A stretch of 64,000 nt of DNA from Bolinopsis microptera. Lineage: Eukaryota; Ctenophora; Tentaculata; Lobata; Bolinopsidae. Shown piece by piece: positions 11,524 to 23,186 of the stretch. Position 1 is the first letter of the stretch. The number at the start of each line of letters is the position of its first letter. The notes beneath the pieces were generated by a model that did no database searches, was not told the DNA's origin, and worked only from the letters and a program-made list of their open reading frames with translations. Where the stretch lies: NCBI RefSeq assembly GCF_026151205.1, contig NC_087083.1:1302001-1366000 (forward strand), given 5' to 3'. A program made the position numbers and the translations under genes.

Positions 11524-11622
11524 CGCTCTTTTTTCGTCACAGTCGGAGCAGACCCCACATTTTAGCCAAAACACCATTTTACTGCAGCGAGTGCAGGATT
11601 TCTTCTCTGGGTATACCTCAAC
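11524..11622 (-). CDS. candidate orphan exon, zinc-ribbon-like
   Basis: On the minus strand a strong acceptor (TTACTGTTACAG, AG at 11624-11623) is followed by 99 bases with no stop. These are exactly 33 codons in phase 0, ending at a donor GCG|GTAAAG (GT at 11523-11522). The peptide holds SCTRCSK then KCGVCSDCD, a CxxC plus CxxCxxC cysteine pattern that could bind zinc. No neighbouring exon is found with confidence. A CG-rich stretch at 11830-11860, upstream for this strand, could be its promoter. The parent gene is not recognised and the exon may be fortuitous. Confidence 0.3.
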
Positions 11623-12164
11623 CTGTAACAGTAACAGTATCAAACATGTGTTAGTGTTGCTAGTGCAAAAAGCACAAAAAGCACGATTTTTTCCTTTTCA
11701 CCCTTTTGAAAAAAGGCAATAGTGAAAGGTTACGAATGGACGTTTTTGCAGAAAAACGTGGATTTTGGGGATTGCAGTAGGTGGGTCAAATATATGTCGT
11801 GTTGCTTCCGTTCGTTACCATGTCAACTTGCCGCGCGCACGCGCGCGAGGATTGCTTGCGGAGATGTGGTGTATAGCTAGTCTGTGGTCAATGAATGCGC
11901 GGCGCACGAGCATATTTTAATGTATACTAGTAATGTATAATATTTTGTAATAAGCCCAACTTGAACGTGGCACGCGTAGTGTATTGATGTTTCAATATTA
12001 TTATTATAAGGTGAGCTGATTAGAGCTTATATTAATAGTTATAGTGAAATGGAAATCTAGCGTCCGCCAAGACGAAACAACGGGCGCAATTCTTGTTACA
12101 TATGTATAGTACTCTAGTTAAGTTTTTCAAACGCTAATTAGCGCTAACTTAAACTAGCGTTAGC
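11623..12164. other. non-coding with a short CG-alternating tract
   Basis: Contains an alternating purine-pyrimidine GC run (GCCGCGCGCACGCGCGCGAG near 11830), which stands out in AT-rich DNA and may mark a promoter or Z-DNA-forming tract. A palindromic TAATTAGCGCTAA lies near 12136. No gene is seen. Confidence 0.35.
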
Positions 12165-13545
12165 CATCACGTTTTAAGATTGTCGCAGAATAATCCCTTT
12201 TTGTATGTAGCAGTCAACGTCTTGGACCGTCACTAGTATGTATATTAATAGCTCCTTCGTGTAGGTAGGTAATATAAGTATAACACCCGAGTGATCTAAT
12301 GAAATGTCACGTTACACATCACGTTACCTAACCAGCTGACATTAAACTGGGTATTCTGAGCTTTCTCGGACGGGTCACGTGAAGTGCACGTGACGCATTA
12401 TATCAAGTTCCTCAACTCTACATATCTGTAATCTACATCAGAATGGTTCGTTGGTCTGTCATTACGTTGTGACCTATTTCTTATTCTCAATCTCGTGTCT
12501 TTGTAAGCTTACACTAAACGGAAACCTGGCCTGCGATTTGTTAGCTTGTTTTAATCGACGCATCTTTGTTGACGAGACATTTATAACTTCTTGGCAGGTA
12601 CGTGGAAGATGTATTGTAAAGAGGTTTTCTGAAGTTATAAAACTCAGCTACATCCTGGCCTAGTTCTAATCATGAAATATTTATTAGAAGCGGGGTAGTA
12701 AGTAATGTGTTTCGTTTTGTTCCGTGTAACTTACTACATAATGTAAATATTACCAATGCAGATTTTAAACTACAGTTAAATCATAACACTAAACCTATGG
12801 AAGGCCGTCATAACTTCAGATACATCTGGTTATTGATTGTAAATGTTTTCAATGACTGAATTTTAAGCAAATTTGAAAGACGATATTGAGAAGAAAAATA
12901 TTTCCTAATTCCTCTTGTGAAGACTGTATCCTACTCCAAGTTTTCAGGTTTGTGCATGTTTAACAGTATTCAGACAACTCAATCTTTCTCCTACAATTGG
13001 TTCTTGATCAGCCACGTAGCTAGCAATGAGGCAGGGAGGGCGTTAAATGTTTTTCACAAAGCTTACTGATGTATTTTAAGGCTATTTATGTGCCCAGATT
13101 GCCGGATAATGTGGCAAAAACCGAAAAATGCTTCAATTTTATCAAACATTTTCCCGAGGCTCCGTCCCCTAGCTGTCCGTCGGGACTCGCCTGCCTTGGC
13201 AGATAATCTTGGCTACGGAGCTGTTCTTCATAAGTTAATTACTTAATATCAGTTAATCAATTCCTCGATTTATTCGAAGGACATCTCCAGCACGCTATTT
13301 TTAAGCTGTAAGATAAAGAAACTCACGCGGAGTATATCAAATTTCAGTGATAAGAAGTACAGGATCAAAACAACTTATTCGAGCAACTACTTCCTAGCTG
13401 TAATCTATCTTGTGAAGACTATATCCTACCCCAGGTTATCAGGTTTGTGAACGTTTTATACAAGTTATAGGAGTTAGACGACATAATCTTCCTTCCGTGA
13501 TCAATCATTATTATTTGCAATTACGTACTAAATTTCAGTTAACTA
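12165..13545. repeat. dispersed repeat, copy 2 (interrupted)
   Basis: Second copy of the repeat at 1968-3640, matching from CATCACGTTTTAAG through TTTCAGTTAACTA. It lacks the 291-bp tandem duplication of copy 1. At 13545 the match stops and resumes at 29430 with ATTGCGATTGAATTACGG, so 15.9 kb of foreign DNA splits this copy. Confidence 0.85.
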
Positions 13546-13547
13546 CC

Positions 13548-13591
13548 TTACCTGAGGACCCCAGGCTATTATGTTCATTAACATAGCCTGG
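13548..13591. repeat. GGGGTCC-type terminal repeat with subterminal hairpin
   Basis: A 34-bp sequence (13548-13581, starting TTACCTGAGGACCCCAGG) recurs as its exact reverse complement at 26771-26804. Directly inside it, CCAGGCTA at 13561 can pair with TAGCCTGG at 13584 to form a hairpin. This looks like a transposon end, but the partner at 26771 overlaps another element, so a single 13-kb element is not proven. Confidence 0.55.
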
Positions 13592-14274
13592 TGAGACTGA
13601 GCCCTCTAATACGCGCAGGTCTCTCGGACGGGCGCGTTTTTGCGCGTGGAATGCTGAGCGCGCAAAATATATGTTTTGTAATGATAATCGCATATCGGTA
13701 GACCTTTTAAAAGCAGTATGTGACAGAGTGGCAACAAGCCGACAAGCGACATGTTGTAAGTTACTAGTGCGGTAGCGTTGTGATACTTTATGAAGTTTCT
13801 CATTTGTTTTGGTCAATTTGCAATTGCAATTGCAATCCCGAACTTTGACGGATCAAAGGTTTCATGATGGTATAACTAGTATTACTATTACTGAATTGTT
13901 AATGATCACACGACAACTCGCCTAGCATTCCACACCAAAAACGCGACCAATGTCATTCCACCATATTATATATCAATCGTGTTAAAGAACACAAAAGCCG
14001 GAGGTCTAAAGGTTAACACAATCAAGTGGAAAAAGGTGGTAGACATATCACAGAATTTATGTCAACTTTCATATTTTAATCATTTTATTACATAATTTAA
14101 AGATCATATTCTAATAATTTTATTACATAATTTAAAGAGAACGGTTAATAATAGAGTCATTCGTAAACTATTGACAAATAGCTATTCACGAGAGTGCTCA
14201 GTTCACAGTTGTCAGTGCTATAGCCAGTACCATTACCAAATACACAAATCACTCAGAATATTTTCAGCTTTAAC
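13592..14274. other. non-coding
   Basis: A CG-richer segment at 13610-13690 contains GCGCGTTTTTGCGCG, a short hairpin. The rest is AT-rich with a direct repeat TTTTATTACATAATTTAAAG near 14083 and 14120. No gene is recognised. Confidence 0.35.
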
Positions 14275-14396
14275 TTACCCGGGGACCCCGGGCTTTGTGT
14301 TCTCAAACACAGTAGTTATATTAATATTAGATTTTAGTAAATATGCTTGATTCATGACTGATACGTGTATGAAAACCTAAAACGGGGTCCCCAGGT
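14275..14396. mobile_element. small MITE-like element with GGGGACCCC ends
   Basis: The left end TTACCCGGGGACCCCGGG (containing a 15-bp palindrome) and the right end ACGGGGTCCCCAGGTA are imperfect inverted repeats about 122 bp apart. The ends resemble the 34-bp repeat at 13548, so both may belong to one TIR family. No coding capacity. Confidence 0.4.
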
Positions 14397-14779
14397 ACTC
14401 AATCGATTAGATATGTAAAAGATTCCGATACGAGGGATTATCATACCTCATGCTAGCTATGCATTTTCGTATGATACAGAATGACATTAACTGCGGAGCA
14501 CCGTACTGAGTTTCTACAACAAGGTCTACACTAAACTGAAACAGTAAACATGTGAAGATGATTGATCACTCAGTACTCGACCAACTGCACGTAGCATACT
14601 TTAACACGTACTACTTCAAGTAGTCCTTAGAGACTATTAAAAATCTAAACCCAAATTAGAGTGTAGAACGTATGTTGAAAACCATTACCCGTACGACTAC
14701 GACAAATTATACCAACATCCTTATTTGGTCATTATAAAGAGGTTCATAAAAGGAAAACATATCCAAATAATTTTTTATC

Positions 14780-15700
14780 AATTAAGATAATTTTACGTTC
14801 ATAAGGCTCAAAGAGTTTGTTGGCCTATTCTTGCTGCAAGGAGAGCTCTTCGCTCTAGAGGTAGGTCTTTATCAAACAAGGATTGTGGGACGAGCTTTTC
14901 AGTCAGGTCCATGTTTGCCTCTTCAGGACTGCCGTGGTGATGGCTGATACTATGTCCACACTCTTGTACCTTTGAAGACTCTGTAACAAACGGGTGTCGG
15001 CGGAGGCTGTAGATTCAAGGAAAGGAGCGCTGAACCAAGCTCTCAAATAAACGAAGACAACAAAGTGAGCCATCTTCTGCACGTTTCTCTTCTTCGTACA
15101 GTGAATTGGTATCTAGTGAAGAAAAGCCATCTTCATAATGTAGAATGTAGATGGACTTAGCCATCCATCTGGCATGGTGGTCAGCTCCAGGTCTTTGTAT
15201 CTGGAAGACGTATCCTTTCTTCATATCTATGCTTTCTCTATGGATTAGTTTAGCAAGCTCTAGGAATTCCTTGTAATGTTCTGGGCTGGTTGTTGAGTTG
15301 ACGGATGTGATTAATAAAGGATAGAATATCTCCTACGTCGTTCCTTTAGCGCGTAGGGATATCGGGAAGGACGATGTTCTGCAGATCGATTCCCAGGAGG
15401 TCTTCATGATCTTGAAGAGGGTTACTTCGAGTGATATTGTGTCACCGAACAGTTGCTTGGAGGCAGATCCTCTTACAAGCTCCGCCTCCAGGACGTGATG
15501 TCTGCAGGCCATCAAGAGGATCTGTCGATTGAGGACCTGCTGAAGAGAAGTACATGCTCTTTTGTGAACTCCAGTATTGGATGATGTCGTATCAAATCCA
15601 ACGGCTATTATTTTATCTGCTAGGTCCGGTCGTCGAGAATCTTCTTCACTTTGTCTGCTTCGTCCTAGTCCTTTTAGACTGAAGAGTAACTAGTCGTACA
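14780..15700 (-). pseudogene. decayed TE-associated gene of an uncharacterised invertebrate family
   Basis: On the minus strand a frame across about 15355-15660 reads AVGFDTTSSNTGVHKRAC and then ACRHHVLEAELV with TLFKIMKTSWESI. A later frame (15015-15224) reads QRPGADHHARWMAKSIYIL. From memory, proteins with the motifs FDTTxSNTG, CRHHxxE and RPGAxHHARWMAKAIY in this order are widespread, multicopy and TE-like in cnidarians, molluscs and insects. Here the frame is broken between the two segments and no start is seen, so it is dead. The function of the family is not known to me. Confidence 0.5.
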
Positions 15701-16704
15701 GATTGCGAATATCTTGTTCTCCTTCTCTTGTACTAGGACCATAGCCAGTCTGTTTACTTTACTAAACCCTCCGAGGTCTGTTTTCGTCAAAATTTATCTG
15801 TCTGACATCAGAGGTAAAGTCTCTTTTTATCTTTGCTGCTTACTCTGATCGGACTGTGACAACGTTCAGTGGACTTTGAGAGGGAAAACTGCTTCATATC
15901 CCCGTGTCTCCACTGAGCAGTGAGATGCAGTGTCTCCTCAAACCGTCACTGAGGGAAAGAAAATAAACTACTACGTGTGAAAATGAGGAGAAAATGTTCA
16001 ACTTCTATCATGAAATTACCAAATTAACAAATCTGATTCATTTCTAATCAAAGATGAATATGCAAGTCGGCTTTTAGTTTTAACAACCAGGGTTTAAGCC
16101 AGGAAGGATAGTTTTATTTTAAAATAATGTATACCTGATTTTTAGAGATACAACTGCAGCCAAGACTGATATCAAGACGATTGAACTCCGCAAATTTCTG
16201 GCCAGAAATAGATCATCTTTCATTATTGTAGATCACCTCCTGAAAAATAGGTGTGCGTTTAGAAATCTATTTAGAATTTATAAGCTAAGTCTTATAATAT
16301 TCCAGTTACGCGGGATGAGTTGCATGGGTACAAATTGTCGGAAAAGTGATTGATTACGTAATATAAAGTGGTTATGTAATATACAAACAAACATAAACAC
16401 AAATTCATGGGATAAGTGCGTGGCTGTATTAATTGACGTTGAATGATCCATGTTACGTGTCATATGGAATGTGGTATCTTGAAAATTCCCAACACGTTTG
16501 GGATGTAAAATAAACTGTGTCCTTAACAGTGAACATTCTTTTTAAATTTTTGACGGAAATTACCAGTAAGTGAAGAAAAAATAAAACATTGTAACCCAAA
16601 TATCAACTACCGTCTTCAACCGGCGAAGTTTTCTTTCTCTTAGTAGGGGTGAGCGATTGAAGGGGTGATAGAGGTGGTAGCGTAACTAAGTCTAAAGGGT
16701 CGAT
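15701..16704. other. non-coding, possible upstream remnant of the pseudogene
   Basis: The part up to about 15960 may hold further decayed coding of the minus-strand pseudogene. The remainder is AT-rich with no recognised feature up to the hAT target duplication at 16697. Confidence 0.3.
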
Positions 16705-16709
16705 CAGGA

Positions 16710-16890
16710 GGTGACCGGGACATGATTTTAGGCCTGACCGGGACCGGGACCGGGATACAAAATGTGACTTGACCGGGACCGGGACTGAGATTATCAATTT
16801 ACCGTGACCGGGACCAATAATTTCTGGGATTTCTATCTTACCGGGACCGGGACCAACAATCCAATTTTACCGGGATGACCGGGATGACCG
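16710..16890. repeat. GACCGG subterminal satellite
   Basis: Tandem GACCGG hexamers, interrupted by short AT-rich spacers. The same units appear at 17365-17460 and, near the right end, at 18291-18392. Subterminal hexamer arrays often serve as transposase binding sites in hAT elements; that role here is inference. Confidence 0.8.
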
Positions 16891-17469
16891 GGACCAAAAC
16901 TGGTATTCTCATATTGAAAGCTGCAACTTTCATTTACATTATAATTGAACAATTTGAATAAGTAATAACTAGAATATTAAATTAGAAAAAACTTTTAAAA
17001 AACCGTCAATATGGGGCATGGGCCTAATGTACTACACCAATAATGTTCATGTACTGATTACTCAAGTTCACCCTCATTCCTCATTCCTCAATCAATGATC
17101 CCTCAAATTATTCAACAGTTTCATTCTCCAATTCCAATTGACAATTGGGCGTAGCCCGAGTTGAAAACTTGATGTTAGTTTGCACTTATGAGTTATGTAA
17201 CGATATTAGTTACCTAAACTTGTTTAGCAATTTTAAACATTGTGTTATTTGGCTCAGAGGTTGTTTAAAGATGAAATTCACAATGAATGAAAGTAAAAAC
17301 TTAAAATCACAGTGAATGAAATTATGTGAAAGATCCCGGTCAAAATCCCGGCAAATTTGAGTGATTGACCGGGACCGGGACCGGGACCGGGACCAAGAAT
17401 CCTGAATTAACCGGGACGGGACCGGGACCGGGATCATAAATCAGCATTTGACCGGGACCGGGGGGGGGG

Positions 17470-18291
17470 GGGGGTGATGCAACGTCAATTAATGTCAATT
17501 AATGTCAATTAATGTCAATTAATGTCAATTAATGTCAATTAATGTCAATTAATGTCAATTAATGTCAATGTCAGTTTTGCAAAATTTTGGAATACTGACA
17601 TTAATTGACACGATATTTTTCGACCAGAGATTATGTAGTTCTACCATATTTTTAGCACTTTAGAACGTTTATATCATCAATTTATTCACTACTTTCACAT
17701 ATGGAAATGTGAAATGTGAAAAATTCAGATCATTAAACAATAAAACTAAAATAAAACGGTTTTCCGAAATTTAATTTTCTTAAATGGGCGTGGCCATCCA
17801 AGGGCGTGGTTCTCAACATCATCAGAACTTAAAACCCACATTAAACGAAATGCCTTCATGACATTTATATTTGAATAACGAATCTTAAACAGCTAACATT
17901 ACTCCTTCATGCTAAAAAAGCCGATTCTAGATATTTTACCTGTATAAGAAACCAATAAAATATGGGCGTGGCAGGTGGGGACCGAAGATGGAAGAGTTGG
18001 AAGCTAATTTTTTTTTGGTGGTCTTTGAACCTCAGGATCAACAGATAAGAACATAATCATAATTATTCAAGGACATTTTGTTTTTTTTTGAACCGGTCTA
18101 ACTTACATAGACGTGAATATCTATCGAATAATGATAATCTCAAATTTCAAGACAAATTAATGTCAATTAATGTCAATTAATGTCAATTAATGTCAATTAA
18201 TGTCAATTAATGTCAATTAATGTCAATTAATGTCAATGTCAGTTTGGGGTTTTTATGGAATACTGACATTAATTGACGTTGCATCACCCCC
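17470..18291. mobile_element. nested foldback-like element with TCAATTAATG arrays
   Basis: A 28-bp terminal inverted repeat starts GGGGGTGATGCAACGTC at 17470 and its complement ends at 18291. Just inside each end is an array of about eight copies of the 10-mer TCAATTAATG (17485-17564 and about 18156-18235), in the same orientation, each followed by a TCAATGTCAG...CTGACATTA hairpin. The left end runs into a G-run (17460-17474). It lies inside the hAT element and so inserted later. No coding and no clear target duplication. Confidence 0.75.
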
Positions 18292-18412
18292 GGACCGGGA
18301 CCGCGACCGGGATGAAAAATGTGACTTGACCCGGTTGACCGGGACCGGGACCGGGATAGCTCAAAATTGCCAATCCCGGTACCGGGATTCCCGGTCACCT
18401 CCTGGGGTCGAT

Positions 18413-18793
18413 CACTTTACCGTCTGTACGCGACAATTCACGTAACGTACTTAAATAATAGTTATTGACACGGTATTGTGTCGAATGATTTAGGGACAGT
18501 TCACATATTACGTAATTAGGTTATCACTATTGGCCAATTCTTACACCTCCCCACCCCCACTACGTTATCAATTTTACAGATAGTATAGCTATTGTTATGT
18601 GTCATAATAACACTAGCGTAATCTAAATCATTTGATGATTTGAAACCCCCGCCCTGCCCCATCGGCTGATCGGCACGCCCGAGAGCGCGGTAAAATATAG
18701 AAATATATGCTGAAGTGAGTGTGGTTTATATAAAACTTTCGGATACATTTTATGAATGAATTTGTGCGTGACTATAAAATTATGGCATGACTA
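18413..18793. other. non-coding, possible promoter region
   Basis: Includes a GC-rich patch (GAAACCCCCGCCCTGCCCC near 18640) and a TATA-like TTTATATAAAACTTTC near 18725. These sit before the 260-bp repeated block and its ATG, but any promoter role is speculative. Confidence 0.25.
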
Positions 18794-19053
18794 GAGCCGC
18801 GCACACGTGCCAGCTACCACACATTTGAAACTTATTCTTACAATAACACTAATTACAGTGGAATGTGTAATGTCAAATGGGAGCGGTGTGAACAGAGCTG
18901 AGTGTAGCCGTGTGTACGGAGGAGCTGTATTAAGTGTCATCTAAGAAGATAATATGCCATTATTCCGTTTTATTAATATTACAGTATTTGGCGACTGGCT
19001 GGCCGATGGTGCTGTGTATCTTTTGGAAGGACAATACAAGGTCAGCAATATAA
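18794..19053 (+). repeat. 260-bp duplicated block with exon-like end, copy A
   Basis: Nearly identical to 22927-23186. It contains an ATG at 18954 that opens 29 codons (MPLFRFINITVFGDWLADG...) up to AAG|GTCAGC, a plausible splice donor at 19041. The two copies diverge 13 bases after that donor. Two copies make a conserved first exon thinkable, but in copy B the frame runs on into a LINE fragment, so the block may simply be part of a repeat. No downstream exon is identified. Confidence 0.5.
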
Positions 19054-20705
19054 AGTATATCCCCGGTACGGGTCAAAATCGGAAAAAATTAGAATATTTA
19101 TATTCTTCGTTAAGATTTACATGATGAACTATATTTTTCGCTTAGATTCGCAAGATAAGCCTGTTTTAGGACTAGTACATGGATTTACATCCAAATTGGT
19201 CAAAAATTGGCTGAGTTATGAGCTTTAAAAAATATGCCCACATTTGGGCATACGATTTTGCCCAAATTTGCTTTTGCCTAAATTCGATCAAACTTCAATA
19301 TTTTTTAATGAGACTAACTCTATGTGAAAGATATACCTCAGTGTTTGTTGAATATAGTGATTACTAAGTAAAAAGACCTCTATGAAAAAAATTGGGAAAA
19401 TTGCACATAATATTATCTCGGTTCGGAATACTAGCCAAAATTATGACTTAATTAAAATTGAAATAACTATCAGTTTTCAATATTTTTGCAAGAACTTTTT
19501 GGAATCGATTAAGAATTGCATTTCAAGCTTATTGTGCCGGCAAAAATTGTTGATGTAGGCCTCCAAGGAGATATCCGGGTCAAAATCGGAAAAAATCCTA
19601 TATTTTAATATACTTTAATATGGTTGCCCCCCCCCCCCCCCCCCCCAATGTTTGAGTGACACACTAACTATGCAGTTTTACCTGTTTAGAGGGGTTTTCA
19701 AAGAAAGTTTTAGTTCCCAAAGTCCGTCTCAAATACCAAAAGCAAAACTACCAGTACCATTAGCTTTAAACCTGGGATATCACTAATTTTACAAATAATA
19801 ACATAATATCGAGTATGGAGGCCGGAGGGGTTAGAGGATGGTATTAAACTAAAAGTATAACAGCTAAGCTGTAATAATATCCAAGATTGTCAGAAAATAT
19901 CGTCTAATCAAGCCAGAAAAGTTTGGTAACTTATCGACTATCGAGTAATCGCACGTACGACAGGTTTCTCGTTTATCTCACCAAAAACTTCAGCAGCTTT
20001 TTTTCTCATCGTCAGATTCACTTATTCCATACGTAATGACCCTCCTGCTTCTATATCGTCCTCTTCAGCTTCTGTCTTTACTGCTCTCTCCGCGGCCATC
20101 TGTAAATGGGGGGTTGTGAAAAGATAAAAAATGTAGTATACAGTTTTCAGCCAATCAGAAGACAGAATGAATCAAACGGTTTTTCTTTCCAAACTGATCG
20201 CTTGTTCAGGTTAGACGATACGAAATTTCAGTGGCCTTTTACTCCCAAGTTATAGACATATTTCATTAAAAACACTGTTTGTGGCTCTCGCAAGCTGATC
20301 TGCAAATTTTATAGCAAACTTAATATTGTGATAGTGAATATTTTACCTTGAGCGGGCCCGTCACAGTTGACAAAAAGAAGTATCTCGACGAGGGAGCTGG
20401 GAGAGATAGAACTTAGCTAAAATGATAGGGAAAGGGTTTAAACAAAGTTTTGAAAACATTAAAAACGAAATAAGCAGCATTAATAACAAACATGATGAGC
20501 CATAATCAGAGTAACACACCACGTAACCAATTGCCATGGTTACGCGCAAGTTGAAGTAACACAGTTACGATAGATATTGATATAATTTCATAAATATAGC
20601 CGAAAAGACAGACAAGTAAGTATTTTAGTTGAGGTTATGATATGTTAAAGAGTAAAAGGTTTTGCAATTCAGCTGGCTGCCAAAATCAGCGGTCAATCCA
20701 AAGAT
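19054..20705. other. non-coding with poly-C run
   Basis: AT-rich DNA with repeated CAAAATCGGAAAAAAT motifs (19073 and 19582) and a run of 20 C at 19627-19646. No gene is recognised; a minus-strand frame at 20361-20549 has hydrophobic residues but no support. Confidence 0.35.
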
Positions 20706-20752
20706 AGATTTTAGTGACGATCGTATAATAAACTACATCGTCACTAAAATCT
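20706..20752. repeat. short hairpin
   Basis: AGATTTTAGTGACGAT (20706-20721) and its exact complement (20737-20752) flank a 15-base loop. Stem length and loop would suit a small structured RNA or a tiny foldback; nothing else supports either. Confidence 0.5.
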
Positions 20753-21687
20753 CATTATATGTAACTACTGACAGTTCTGCCCGACAGTTCCGCCCAATCT
20801 AGATCAATTGCTTCCATGGGATGATGCGACGAATCAAAACAAAGTTTTAAAAACAACCTTTCGTTGGTTGTACGTAAATTCGGACCTCTGTCAAGGAGCT
20901 GGTCGGATCCACACTTGCCGGTGAGGAACAATTACTGAAAACTGTCATGATATTTCACTTTCACTGCTTTTTACTAAAAAATGGCTTAATTTGCATGATT
21001 TTAATCCCATCCACCCTATTGTTACTAGTAACATAGATTACTATTGAAAATATAGGTAGAGTGAATGGGTTCAGCCACAGACCTCAAATTACATTGCCCG
21101 TATGCATGGAAACGAGTCATCTTTAAGCAATTCTAAGTAGTTTTGTATGTATCATCGCGTCTGGATCTGTCAGCATTGATTTACTTTAGCATATTATGAC
21201 GTTTATACTTGTCCGGCTAAACACGGCTTTGTATAGATACGATAGGAAGTCTGTCTCATTAGGAAGAACTAATAAGAATTATTAAGAACTCATGCAGACA
21301 ATTTTTAGAAGTGCAGCAACGTGTGTCAAGGTGTGCTACAAATAGAAATTATCATTGTCAGGTATATTACAGCAGCTTCCTGTCTTTTAGCTTTATTTTC
21401 TAAGAATTGCTACGATGTTGCTAGGGGACACTATGGCGTTACAGTGGTGTTGCTGTGGCGTTGCTAAGGTACCCTTCAGCTCTGTTCAGACCATAAGTTG
21501 CTTTTAAAAGGTCAAATAAATATACTCATGGGTTTACTTTTAGGAAGTTTCTGGAGTCAAAGAAATAACAACACAGATTTTGGCTGAATTTGCTTGAACT
21601 TATTCAAAACAATTCATTTCGGCGTCCGGACTCTACGGCTTGAGACTCTCTTAAATGCACTCGCTGTTTACATTTGAAAGTTTGCAT
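20753..21687. other. non-coding
   Basis: No feature recognised. TGGCGTT-rich phrases around 21430-21460 are locally repeated. Confidence 0.3.
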
Positions 21688-22773
21688 GATATTAATGACC
21701 CAGGAATATCTATAATGTATAGTACAGTATGACTATCGTTTTCAGATAAGTTCAACCCGCTGATATGTGTTCAAATCAGTGTTTCATTTCATCGGCTGTA
21801 TCATAGGTCAAGATAAATATTTCTTGATGAGATAAAAGCTTACTTTCGAAGAACATTTCCTGTAACCATGGGCACCCTAATTTGATATGGAATTCTATCT
21901 ATTTTGATCGAAAATATGAAACAAATATTTCCCGCCGTAGAGTCCTAGTCTCTACTGCGCCGCCGTAGAGTCTTACGTCGTTGAGTCTCACACCCTATAA
22001 GAGTACCGGTAACCGGTACCATCGTTTAGATGGATACAGGCACCCTGGGGATCTCCAAATAATATGTAGATGGCTGAAATCATTGGATGATGATTAATCA
22101 CTCTACACTCGACTGTCACGTGACTTTTGAAACCTGTTCTCTAGGTGGCCATGAATAACCCTATAATCTGATTCCAACCCTAATCCAACCCAATCTCTAA
22201 CAAAAGCATATGCCAAAACCCTAACCCTTTAGAGCGAGATATTTGACCAATTTCCTTATATAATGGACATATCACGTGATCAAGACAGCTATTCGCCAAT
22301 ATCTCGCCAGGGGAGCATTTTAATGTCATGAGGGGTGATTCGGAATCAGCGTTCCAACTGTCGGGGGGCTTTTTAGAAAAATCTTGAAGGTTGACTGTAG
22401 AGTGATTTAGCACGCTCGGCAACCATTCACCCTACATATATTGTCAATAATAATAAACATTCATCAGTAGTTATAGGGTGTTAGAGATCATAATGATACA
22501 AATTAAACCATTTTTTGATCAAACAAAGCAAAAAAACGGCCCTTTGTAAACAGGCGGGGAAGTGAGTGATTTGAACAAAGTTACCGTACCATAAGTCGAA
22601 AACTAAAAGTGATGGCAAATCCTCGAAAGAGGTGTTTGATCACCAAACACTGTGCAGATATTAGGAAAATATATTATTATTATCTGTATCAGGTATTCTT
22701 ATAAACCAGAGGGCAATGAGATCTGGCGTCTCTTGATTCTCTATAGCGGTTTTCGACTAATAGTTACTGTTAA
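21688..22773. repeat. 1.09-kb direct repeat, copy 1
   Basis: Over 98% identical by eye to 23318-24409, about 1630 bases downstream. It includes CGCCGTAGAGTC repeated twice and a 17-bp palindrome GTACCGGTAACCGGTAC (22003-22019). An 80-codon minus-strand frame (22180-22422) is intact in both copies but has no recognisable domain. This is a recent segmental duplication or two copies of an unknown element. Confidence 0.9.
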
Positions 22774-22774
22774 A

Positions 22775-22926
22775 AAAGAACAACGAAGGACCACTAAATA
22801 AATGAAGTAATGTGCACGCCAGTAAACGATATCCCTCACCTTCTTCCTGAGTCAGGGGTCTGTTGCCATAGCAACGAGGGAAGAAGAGCGGCAGCGGTCA
22901 GGGTGGGTTTTGCAATGGTTAATGAT
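22775..22926. repeat. 152-bp repeat, copy 1
   Basis: Matches 25400-25551 almost base for base, including the hairpin-like GTTGCCATAGCAAC. It sits exactly between the first 1.09-kb repeat and the second 260-bp block. The other copy is free of both, so blocks have been shuffled. Confidence 0.85.
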
Positions 22927-23186
22927 GAGCCGCGCGCACGTGCCAGCTACCACACATTTGAAAATTATTCTTACAGTAACGCTAATTACAGTGGAATGTG
23001 TAATGTCAAATGGGAGCGGTGTGAACAGAGCTGAGTGTAGCCGTGTGTACGGAGGAGCTGTATTAAGTGTCATCTAAGAAGATAATATGCCATTATTCCG
23101 TTTTATTAATATTACAGTATTTGGCGACTGGCTGGCCGATGGTGCTGTGTATCTTTTGGAAGGGCAATACAAGGTCAGCAATATAA
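22927..23186 (+). repeat. 260-bp duplicated block, copy B
   Basis: Second copy of 18794-19053, with an ATG at 23087 and the same AAG|GTCAGC donor-like site. Here the frame continues without a stop into the LINE fragment that follows, giving an open frame to 23317. Confidence 0.6.

Larger units (their letters stand above)
16705..18404. mobile_element. non-autonomous hAT-like transposon
   Basis: A 1700-bp element with 16-bp perfect terminal inverted repeats (CAGGAGGTGACCGGGA at 16705, complement ending at 18404), flanked by an exact 8-bp duplication GGGTCGAT (16697-16704 and 18405-18412). Eight-base duplications and CAG...CTG ends are characteristic of hAT transposons. It has no transposase. 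Both ends and a central patch (17340-17460) are filled with a degenerate GACCGG satellite, and a second foldback-like element lies inside. Confidence 0.9.

Noticed and set aside
17460-17480. G-run next to CCGG satellite as a telomere-like or G-quadruplex gene element
   Set aside because: Explained as the end of the nested foldback element meeting the satellite.
22180-22422. 80-codon minus-strand frame conserved in both 1.09-kb repeats
   Set aside because: The copies are so alike that conservation carries no information.
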